Source of the DNA: Nematostella vectensis
Lineage: Eukaryota > Cnidaria > Anthozoa > Actiniaria > Edwardsiidae
Reading direction: 5' to 3'
NCBI RefSeq assembly: GCF_932526225.1
Contig: NW_026019275.1
Coordinates: 1-43,278, forward strand
DNA length: 43,278 nt
Part shown: piece after piece, positions 8,191-15,325 of the stretch
Numbering within the stretch: position 1 is the stretch's first letter
How the letters are laid out: each line of letters starts with the position of its first letter
Notes under the pieces: generated by a model
The model's database searches: none
What the model saw: the letters and a program-made list of their open reading frames with translations, nothing else
Told to the model about the DNA's origin: nothing
Position numbers and translations under genes: made by a program

Positions 8191-9287
8191 ATAACTTCTC
8201 TCTAACTTCACTCTAAGGCCTTGAACAAACGCCATACTTTTCATGTACTGTTCCATATGCAAATGAACAGAACACAATCGAAATTGCTTCATTTGTATGT
8301 ATTTGTATGTATGTATTTCTTGTTTATACCTTGATATCCAAGCTTAGCGAATAATTAGTCTTTTTTAGAGCTCACTTCAGCCTTTTTATTTTATTTCGCG
8401 TTTTAGAAATATTTAAATTATAGCCAAATTCGTTGTTGCGAGCCCCCCGTTTACATCTTAACAAAACAACCATAGTCAACGCCATTCCTAAGGAAAATCT
8501 CGAGTCGTATTTTTAACGGAACTGGCCTCCTCCGACTATTAACTGATCAGAAAACAAAGTAAATGTTTCGATTTTTGAAAACGGAAGGCGCGGGACAACG
8601 AATTTCGCTATAAACGATATTATTCTTTACTCAATTTGTGTATTTATGCATTATCTTCCAGATCTTCAATGCAATCTTACCATTTGCTTTCTGTGCTTTC
8701 TTCAAACCATTATTTATCGTAAAATAATTCATGACACCAGTTAACAAAATGCTACAATACAGCTATAATACCAGTTATACAAGCTATTTAAAAAAATATA
8801 TATTTCTTATCTGTACCAATTATGTTTGTAAATTTAACCCCCACTTATATTTTTTTAAGCAAAGATATTTTCCCGTGCCGGAAAATGGTTAAAAATAAAT
8901 ATGTTCGAGTATGCTGGCACCGTTGGCATTGGTTGCCGCCAAAAAAAAGGTAATTCCTTATTCAAATACATATGACATCTATGCACACGCCTTTCCCCTC
9001 AGCAAATACTGGGTACGCAATGATAAAGGCCGTACAAACAATGCAGGCAGGTAAACCAATACATGCGGCACAAGGTTTTACGAGGATGGCACAGCCAAGA
9101 CAGTGTTCCTTTCAGAGGTGCGAGTGCACGTAAACACAGCTGAGTATGCTTTACTGTTTGCCTAGCAGTCAACCAAAACGCTCGCGAGCTGTGGTGATTG
9201 GCTAGAGCTCTTTCTCGTCAGGGTATTTAACTCAATAAGAAGATTTAAATCACCCACTCTAACTGTTGTACTTATCGTTGACTGATT
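8191..9287. other. Host intergenic region
   Basis: A/T-rich sequence between the tRNA array and the GM2A-like gene. I see no gene, tRNA remnant or clear repeat. The promoter of the downstream gene should lie at its right end, where gtatttaa (about 9222) is a weak TATA-like candidate. Confidence 0.6.
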
Positions 9288-9363
9288 ATGGCCGTCGTCA
9301 AGGAATTAATGGTCTTGGCACTATTCGTGTTGTCGGCAAACGCATTCTCATGGAAGAATTGCG
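9288..9363 (+). CDS. GM2-activator/ML-domain-like protein, exon 1 (signal peptide)
   Basis: An ATG opens 25 codons encoding a classic secretion signal with a hydrophobic core (LMVLALFVLSANA), followed by FSWKNC, the conserved start of mature GM2 activator proteins. The exon ends G|GTAGGC in phase 1 and joins the exon at 10188 in frame. The protein family binds and presents lipids in lysosomes or extracellularly. Assignment rests on this start plus the exon 2 match. Confidence 0.75.
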
Positions 9364-10187
9364 GTAGGCTAAGACTGCGAAAGACACCACTATGGAGTTT
9401 TTTCGTGTTGTGGAAGAATCGTTAATCTATGCAAAAGTAGTTTCTGACACGTCAGTAAGATTTCACTATTCTCATTTTCCATTCGATATTTCGCTTATTT
9501 ACAGTATGCGGATACTAAATTTATCATTTTTTAGAATTGATTTGTAATTGATAATTCATTGATAATAAATTAATTATGGATTAATAACTGACAGAAAAGT
9601 TGATGCAACAGGAAATGCATAGTGCATATTCTGAAATGGCTGAATTTAAGTAGATTGACCGGCGGAAAATTACGGGGAAAAAATCAAATGTAGGTAGTCG
9701 GCAAATATTTTTCGTCGCTAGTCACTAGTTTTTTTCATGTTTTGTCGGTATTCGGTTACTTTTTAAGCCGTTTGTCGCTAGTCGTTTAAGCCCATCCAAA
9801 CCCTGATTATATTATAGTCAAACTCTTCCTTTTATCTTGCTTTTAAGAATAACGCTTGTAAGAATAACGACTAAAATTTTCAGTTTTCTATTTGCTTTTA
9901 TATCAAATAATAACAAGTAACGAACAAGTTGAGTAACAAGGTTTTGGTGAGAAATAAGGTCATTCACTCTACCTTCACCATTTTTCGACAGGAGCAAGAA
10001 GTTTCGGTCTATACGCATAGAGAATGCACATTGCTCTCTCTATGTGAAGCAGAAAAAAATTCCAATGTTTTTCATGTACACTGTACAGAAAAGCAAATAT
10101 CTCGCGCAAGCCAATATTCTTGGTAGATCGCGAATAAATTCTGCAATCCTTTAGATAAATACTGGTAATATGTTCCATTCCATGCAG

Positions 10188-10386
10188 GTAGTAACAATGT
10201 AGTGAAGTTCTTGGATGTGCGTGTTTCGCCCAACCCAATCCGCCTTACTAAGGGCTCTAGGATAACATTCTCCGGCCGCATCGGAGTCTACGGTAACGCA
10301 GGTGTTCGGTATAAGATCAACGTCAAGCTGCAGAAGAAAGCATGGTTTCGGATCACTGTGCCCTGCAGTGGGAACTTCGGCTCATG
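10188..10386 (+). CDS. GM2-activator/ML-domain-like protein, exon 2
   Basis: Flanked by a gcag acceptor and a TG|GTAAGT donor. It encodes about 66 residues including VSPNPIRL, a KGSRITFSGRIGVYG beta-strand region and WFRITVPCSGNFGS. These match the first half of the ML lipid-binding fold of ganglioside GM2 activator. It ends in phase 2 with TG, so the next exon should complete a conserved Cys. No such exon is recognisable before the Polinton at 11951 or on its right side, so the gene is incomplete here. Confidence 0.8.
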
Positions 10387-11950
10387 GTAAGTAAAAGACA
10401 TCAAGTTCTTGGATCTGGGAAAAGTGGGAGGGGGTTCTTTACGAGTTGGGAACCATTCAAAAACGATAACAAACATATACCTGAAACATATCTTGATAAG
10501 TGTTTTCCCTAATCATATGAAGAAACCGTTGTCGTTTTAGGGGTCTGGTACCGAGGAATTTTAGTTTCTTTTCAGAGGCTTTCTCCATTGACTAAAGATG
10601 GTCACAGTCACTGTTTTTCTCTTCTGAATACAATTCACAAAGTTTGCAAAGCACCTGCGGTACGGCAGCCCTAAAAATGACAAGAATCGTGCAGGTTTTC
10701 CAAATAAGGAATATATTAGTTTCCTTTTCTGGAAGTGACCGCATGGAAGAAACGACAACTTTTGGCTAAATTTTCTTGATATGACAAGCATATCTAAGCG
10801 CTTAAAAGGCGCTCTCCATCTGTCGAGGGAGAGCGGAGGCATGTAGATATCACATGCAGAAAGTTCACAGGCGACTTTTTCAACCCTTTCTTTGGGGAGG
10901 ATGCGATCGCACCCTGCTTTACCCTTAGCTTTTCCCCTGCTCTGTTGAACGGCGCGCATTTCACGCAGACCAACATTAAAGGGGCACTATCACTGTAAAG
11001 AGTGATTTAGTGTCATTTAGGCAATCTAAAAAACAGTCAAAATCATGCGGAATAATTAAAATAACTATCCCGGTTTATTAAATTACCTTAGATCTTTCAG
11101 ATAAATGCAATATAGTGGTTTGAATGCCTCACATCGAGCGGATGGAAATGGATTGAAAATAGTACTTTTAGGTTTCGGAACAGGCTGTACCTTTATTCAA
11201 AGCTTGAAATTGCATTAATATACCAACCAGAACCTTTGCATAAAATTTCTTTTACGTAGATAATTTGTTCATTTCTTTTTATTACGATTGGAAGAATTTA
11301 TGTGATCAGGAAGTTTTTTTATGTTTTTTTTTTTTTACACACTTTTTCATATTTTTTTAAACTTTCTTAAAACCAGCGTGCAAGTGCCCCTAGCTGTGTA
11401 CGTGTACCTTTCTCGCCCACAACTCGATCGTTTTATTTCAATTCGATTACGATCTGGCGGGCAGACGGAAACCTCAACCGCCGCCTTTGTTAGAAGGAGA
11501 AATAGGAATACATTAGAATTCTCGAAAGCCATCCGCCCTGAATTATCAGTTACATTCTAAGAGAAACTTGCGTTTTCCGTTAAAAATCATGGTACCAAGC
11601 TGCCCTCGTAATATAAAAGTGCCTTCATGAGCCGTATTCAATGCAAATACACGCAAATGAAGATGAAACAATTGACTTGATTCTTTTGTATTTTTGCATT
11701 GATGAATACGGCTCATGGATAATACGACGTATGAACTTAGTAGTTGCTGTAGCTTTCCAAATATTTCGAATGCTGCAAACAAGTATTGTAATCTTAGGAA
11801 CAGCATTGAGTTTAGATTAAAGAAATCGAAATATTTTTCAGCACGTACAATTTGGACTGCCAAAAGCTTGTTGGACTGCACCCTGACGGCAATAAACAAT
11901 GCCCTCTTCAACAAGGAGAACACAGTTTGGCCAGTCAGACTCTGACAGTC
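10387..11950. other. Intron or intergenic DNA left of the Polinton
   Basis: No GM2A-like third exon is recognisable. It holds a T-rich stretch near 11320-11360 and an imperfect foldback at 11626-11717. A minus-strand open frame at 10561-10959 resembles nothing I know. Confidence 0.5.
11626..11717. repeat. Imperfect inverted repeat (foldback)
   Basis: Arms at 11626-11650 and 11688-11717 are complementary over about 24 bp with a few insertions, around a loop of about 37 bp. No coding capacity. It could be a tiny foldback element remnant or a hairpin. Confidence 0.6.
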
Positions 11951-12170
11951 AGTAGTATCACTAGTATATTTGGTCAGGTTTTGGTCAGCTAGGGGAGGGG
12001 TGGTCAAGCTGGATTCTGATTGGTGGATATATGGTCAGGTGTGTGACGTCACAGGTGGTGTTAACCAATGGGAATGGAGATATCTGGTTAGGGGTGTGAC
12101 GTCACGCGGGGTCGGGATTGGCTCCCGCGCGCGCGACAACACGGTGACGTCAGCGCGGGAAAGGATATAA
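11951..12170 (+). repeat. Polinton left terminal inverted repeat
   Basis: 220 bp, the reverse complement of 33688-33907. It contains three TGACGTCA palindromes (12044, 12097, 12145), a CCAAT box and a GC-rich CGCGCGCG stretch, and ends exactly on GGATATAA. The repeat is therefore both a transposon end and a promoter. Confidence 0.95.
12044..12170 (+). promoter_or_regulatory. Left TIR promoter: three CRE/ATF sites and a TATA box
   Basis: TGACGTCA at 12044-12051, 12097-12104 and 12145-12152, CCAAT near 12065, and TATA (GGATATAA) ending at 12170, 43 bp before the GRF gene ATG. TGACGTCA is the known full CRE/ATF site. That host CREB/ATF factors act here is inference. Confidence 0.75.
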
Positions 12171-12212
12171 GGCCCTAGGTGTTTTTTCAGGTTAAGCAGC
12201 AACCTTTCAGCC

Positions 12213-12803
12213 ATGAATGTAAAGTGTTTTTGCGGCGCCGAGGCTAAACAAGTAGGGTCAGCGTTGAGGTGTGGCGCCAACATCGACTATAAAAACGACC
12301 AAGTTGGTTGTGGGTACTATTTTACCATCGAGCAAGCCAAGAGTATAAAAGAGTACATCCCTGAGGGGAACACAGTCTTCGACTTCCCTGTGTGCGAGGG
12401 TCACAACCTCATCTGCAAGCCAGTGGTAAGCGCTGGTCAGTTCTCCAGGGGGCGTGTCTATTTTCAGTGTCCAGTGCAGGCACCCAACCAAAAATGCAAG
12501 CAGTTTGTGTGGGCGGAGGAACCCAAAGATTCGGAGAGGAAGAAGCCTGCAGCAGTATGGACACCTCCCAGTATGAAGAAGAAGAAAGCGCCAGCAAGGG
12601 CCAGGAAGCAAACCCTCACCCCCCGCATGGGCGCAAGCGCAAACGCGAACGTCCCACAACCGCCGCCACCGCCACCAAGCAAGGTCCCATGCGTGGTAGA
12701 GGAGGGGGAGGACGAGGGGGAGGACGAGGGCGTGGTAGAGGAGGTAGTGGAGGAGGAGGTAATTGCACCTGTGATGAAGAAGCAAAAGAAGCAGTGGCTG
12801 TAG
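12213..12803 (+). CDS. GRF-type zinc-finger protein
   Basis: 196 aa, the first gene inside the left TIR. Residues 5-33 hold Cys pairs (C5, C7, C20, C33). Residues 61-102 match the zf-GRF pattern: C61, a GRVYFQCP segment, C95 and an aromatic/Trp end (QFVWAEE). GRF fingers are known in nucleic-acid enzymes such as NEIL3, APE2 and TOP3A, where they bind single-stranded DNA. A DNA-binding role in replication or repair of the element is inferred. The C-terminal half is low-complexity, with a proline run and an acidic E/D/V stretch. A GAG|GTAATT donor-like site at 12759 lies in phase 0 before a Val-Ile pair, like the two retained introns described elsewhere. The last 80 codons overlap another ORF. 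Confidence 0.8.
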   Translation: MNVKCFCGAEAKQVGSALRCGANIDYKNDQVGCGYYFTIEQAKSIKEYIPEGNTVFDFPVCEGHNLICKPVVSAGQFSRGRVYFQCPVQAPNQKCKQFVWAEEPKDSERKKPAAVWTPPSMKKKKAPARARKQTLTPRMGASANANVPQPPPPPPSKVPCVVEEGEDEGEDEGVVEEVVEEEVIAPVMKKQKKQWL

Positions 12804-13330
12804 ACAATGACGATAGCAACAACAGTTACGAGGTGGAGGAGAAGGTGGTAGTGGTAGACAGTGACGACAGTGATTGTGGTATGGGTGATGTCTCTTCCGG
12901 TACCGTCTACAACGATGTAGTGGACTCTGCCAACAATCTATATAGTGTGGACTATTACGTTAAGAAGGTGGTATGGGATTTGATGGGTGAGGTGTTGCAC
13001 TACAAGCACCAGCAAGGTACGAAGGACAGTTGGCTGAACACCTTTTATGAGGTTAGGGATGCCATCAGGGAGAACACTGGTCACATGTGGGAAGGGTTGG
13101 ACAGGATGACGAAAGCGCTTGGGTTCACCATGCGATGGAGCCCTTGGTTCACCTACATGGAGGATCTAGTGAGCAATAGGGTCGTACCAAGGGATATGGT
13201 GAAGTTGTGCCGTGACGAGAAGTTGCCAGGAATACTAGAGGGGAAGGAGGCAGAGGTTTGGGAAACCACCAGGGACACAGCCCAACGTATAGGGAGGGTA
13301 GCCCACCTGTTCCCAATTGGGGAAATGTAG
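12557..13330 (+). CDS. Unknown basic/RGG-rich protein overlapping the GRF gene
   Basis: 257 aa from an ATG with A at -3 and G at +4. Residues 1-80 are read in another frame through the GRF gene: acidic, then a GRKRKRERP nuclear-localisation-like patch, then an RG/GG-rich box. After 12803 it is the only open frame, with a compact Trp-rich C-terminal domain of about 120 residues (a DSWLNTFYEVRDAI stretch, then WEGLDRMTKALGF) that I do not recognise. It may be reached by leaky scanning, by -1 frameshifting, or by splicing from the GRF exon. I could not settle which. A poly(A) signal follows at 13425. Confidence 0.65.
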   Translation: MDTSQYEEEESASKGQEANPHPPHGRKRKRERPTTAATATKQGPMRGRGGGGRGGGRGRGRGGSGGGGNCTCDEEAKEAVAVDNDDSNNSYEVEEKVVVVDSDDSDCGMGDVSSGTVYNDVVDSANNLYSVDYYVKKVVWDLMGEVLHYKHQQGTKDSWLNTFYEVRDAIRENTGHMWEGLDRMTKALGFTMRWSPWFTYMEDLVSNRVVPRDMVKLCRDEKLPGILEGKEAEVWETTRDTAQRIGRVAHLFPIGEM

Positions 13331-13424
13331 AGACACTGTAGTCATCGTTTACTTTTTAGTGTTTTTTATTGTTACCACTGTGATTAGTATAAAAAAGAAA
13401 AAATGTATTTACTGGTTATAGGGT

Positions 13425-13430
13425 AATAAA
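13425..13430 (+). terminator. Poly(A) signal AATAAA
   Basis: 95 bp after the stop of the ORF ending at 13330, and 25 bp before the convergent minus-strand gene's last exon. Confidence 0.6.
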
Positions 13431-13454
13431 GAAAAGTGTTTGTAGTGAGAAAAG

Positions 13455-13662
13455 TCACTCAGTCTCTTGGTGTTGGTCCACATTTCGCCGTTTGCGGGTG
13501 TTATCCTTGTACCTGTTGCGGATACGTTTGAGCTTTTTCAACAGTTGATTTCTCTGGGACTTCTCTCTCATGTTGCTTCCCATGAACTTGTGCACTTGAG
13601 CGTCTAGTTCCAGTAACATGGGTTGGTACGTACGTACCGCAGCGCTGTATCCTAACTCGTAG

Positions 13663-13694
<32 letters not shown>

Positions 13695-13709
13695 GGCTTG
13701 GTCCGCGTC
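13455..13709 (-). CDS. Alternative exon 2 of the coiled-coil gene (soluble C terminus)
   Basis: 85 codons, open, with no initiator ATG near its start. It begins at a CCCCAACAG acceptor and opens with a poly-Asn run (AAC repeat), then a strongly basic helix rich in Lys/Arg (KLKRIRNRYKDNTRKRR). Phase 0 matches the donor at 13847, giving a 138-nt intron. Splicing would replace the transmembrane C terminus of the coiled-coil protein with this basic tail. No RNA evidence; inferred from phase, sites and the parallel RING gene. Confidence 0.75.
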
Positions 13710-13847
13710 CTGTTGGGGTTTGGAACAGTGTTAGATGACTTTGGCTGTTATAAACAGCATTATCATTAGTCCTACCCCAATTATTATGAGTATGGTTAAA
13801 AAAAGGTGAAGTATTAGTTTTGCCCGCCTCTCTTTTTGGTGTATTAC
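13710..13847 (-). other. Retained/optional intron encoding the membrane anchor
   Basis: 138 nt, GTAATA at the 5' end and CCCCAACAG at the 3' end, flanked by phase-0 exons. It contains the anchor codons and the stop of the unspliced form. Confidence 0.65.
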
Positions 13848-14486
13848 CCGTGGGTTCTCGTTTGGCTGTGACGCTTGACCCATAAGGTCGGTGTAGCGTA
13901 CGCGCAGGAGGTTGTATTCCGTGCGCAGGGTCTGCTCACGTTCCTCTAGAGCGCTGACTTGCTGGTTAAGGTTGGCGATCTCTAAGTCTTTGGCGTCGCT
14001 GGCAGGGTGTGACACTTGTGTCCCTTTCTCGCAGGTGTCTTTAAGATCACCATAGTCCACTTGCATGCGCAGGAGGTCGTAGTCCATGCGTAGGGTCTCC
14101 TCACGTCCCTCTAGAACACTAACTTGGTAGTTGAGGTTGGCAATCTCTAGGTCTTTTGCGATGCTGGTGCGCTGTTCTTCCAGCACATCTCTTTCTAGAC
14201 CATACACCTTGCTATTGAGGCTTGAGATCTCCGCTTCGTGGTCGTTGCATAGTTCCCGCAACCTAGTGCTTTCCCTCTCAGCCTCTTCCACTTGTCCCGC
14301 TATTCTGCACAATCTCCCGGTCATAAAGTCTCCTACGGCTCCTACGTGGTCGCGGAACGCTTCGCTGAGTGCATTCATGTTTCTTGCCGAGCGCGAAGTG
14401 AGATAGTGGCTACCCTCTGAGATCTCCTCCTCTTCGTCTTCTATCTCAGTGGTGATGGTGACTTGAGTAGTAGGTTGGTTGGTCAT
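13731..14486 (-). CDS. Coiled-coil protein with C-terminal membrane anchor (unspliced form)
   Basis: 251 aa. An acidic N terminus (residues 15-25) is followed by heptad-rich coiled coil from about residue 60 to 200, with an internal duplication: residues 110-147 and 165-201 both start AKDLEIANLN. Basic residues then lead to a hydrophobic span at about 223-247, so the unspliced product looks like a C-tail-anchored membrane protein. A donor (CGG|GTAATA) sits in phase 0 after codon 213, just before the anchor. The exon at 13455-13709 is the likely partner. TATA, CCAAT and a GTCTAGAC box lie upstream. Function unknown. Confidence 0.8.
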   Translation of the reverse strand: MTNQPTTQVTITTEIEDEEEEISEGSHYLTSRSARNMNALSEAFRDHVGAVGDFMTGRLCRIAGQVEEAERESTRLRELCNDHEAEISSLNSKVYGLERDVLEEQRTSIAKDLEIANLNYQVSVLEGREETLRMDYDLLRMQVDYGDLKDTCEKGTQVSHPASDAKDLEIANLNQQVSALEEREQTLRTEYNLLRVRYTDLMGQASQPNENPRVIHQKERRAKLILHLFLTILIIIGVGLMIMLFITAKVI

Positions 14487-14540
14487 CTTGTGTTTTTTAG
14501 TCTGGTTAGACTATGAGGAGTTTTTGTGGTGTGCGTCTCC

Positions 14541-14669
14541 TTTTATACCCTTTAGTAGTGTTTAGGGGACGCCGATGACGTCGTTAGCTAAGTCTCTGAT
14601 TGGTTAGGGGTTAAGGTTACTTGTTTCTGATAGGTTCTAGGTTATAATGCCTCTTAGAATGTCTAGACA
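14541..14669 (-). promoter_or_regulatory. Promoter of the coiled-coil gene
   Basis: Reading on the minus strand: TATAAAA at 14547-14541, CCAAT at 14603-14599, a near-CRE (TGACGTCG on plus at 14576) and the palindrome TGTCTAGACA at 14660-14669. The leader resembles that of the next minus-strand gene, suggesting a duplicated promoter. Confidence 0.65.
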
Positions 14670-14685
14670 GTGGGTCAAGAGGTTA

Positions 14686-15027
14686 TCAGGCTTGTTGTTC
14701 GTCTTTGGGTTCTTCTCCAAGGTTACCATTCTTCTCGCGTCGTATTTTATTCAGCTCCCACTTCAGCTCTTCGATTTCGTAACACTGGTTCTCGATTTGC
14801 ATGTTCTTCTCTTCTAGTATGTCATTTAGCATTATCACTCTGTAGCGGAGGGCTTGGTTTTCTGTTGCAAAGTAATTACACATTGCATTTATTGCGTCTG
14901 GCTCTCTTATCTCCCCCTTTTGCCATCTTGCTCCTATTTGGGCTATTACTTGTTGTGCCTTCGCATTGCCAAGAGTGTTGGAGGTGTCAGCCCAAGCTGG
15001 TAGGGGTGTAGAGTTTTGGTTAGCCAT
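14686..15027 (-). CDS. Small coiled-coil protein, unknown
   Basis: 113 aa from an ATG in CCATGG context. The N-terminal half is helical with no known motif; residues 55-100 form a short coiled coil ending in a basic then acidic tail. It has no membrane span. It shares promoter layout and leader sequence with the neighbouring coiled-coil gene downstream of it, so both are likely expressed together. Function not recognised. Confidence 0.65.
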   Translation of the reverse strand: MANQNSTPLPAWADTSNTLGNAKAQQVIAQIGARWQKGEIREPDAINAMCNYFATENQALRYRVIMLNDILEEKNMQIENQCYEIEELKWELNKIRREKNGNLGEEPKDEQQA

Positions 15028-15082
15028 GGTGTGTTTTTTTAGGGTGTCTGTTCGACTGAGAGTTTAGTGCTATGCGTCCCTT

Positions 15083-15143
15083 TTTTATACCTTTTGGACT
15101 GTCTAGACAGTATAGTGGTGAGGTCGTTGGGGTTTTTGATTGG
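15083..15143 (-). promoter_or_regulatory. Promoter of the small coiled-coil gene
   Basis: On the minus strand: TATAAAA at 15089-15083, palindrome TGTCTAGACA at 15100-15109, CCAAT at 15143-15139. Same order of TATA, leader (GACGCA near +1) and AAAAAACAC before the ATG as in the other minus-strand gene. Confidence 0.65.
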
Positions 15144-15195
15144 TTTAGGTGAACTATGGTTGTTGGGTGGGCCAATTGCCAGCCTAGGTGGTGTG

Positions 15196-15280
15196 TGACG
15201 TCATAATATCCTATAAGACATGGCCTGTTATTGGGTAGTTTTCAAAGAGGTGTTTTATTGGTTGGGTAGTTCTATAAAAG
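15196..15280 (+). promoter_or_regulatory. PolB promoter
   Basis: TGACGTCA at 15196-15203, two ATTGG (inverted CCAAT) boxes at 15230 and 15257, and TATAAAAG at 15273-15280, 46 bp before the ATG. Confidence 0.7.
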
Positions 15281-15325
15281 AGGCTGTGCATTACCAGGGT
15301 TTCAGTCCCTTCGACTGTTTCAACC

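Noticed and set aside
10561-10959. 132-codon minus-strand frame
   Set aside because: No domain recognised, no splice or promoter context; treated as chance.
11970-12170. 66-codon frame in the TIR, repeated at the other end
   Set aside because: Identical only because the TIRs are identical; no ATG start and it overlaps promoter elements.
12258-12785. 175-codon minus-strand frame opposite the GRF gene
   Set aside because: Shadow of a low-complexity coding region.
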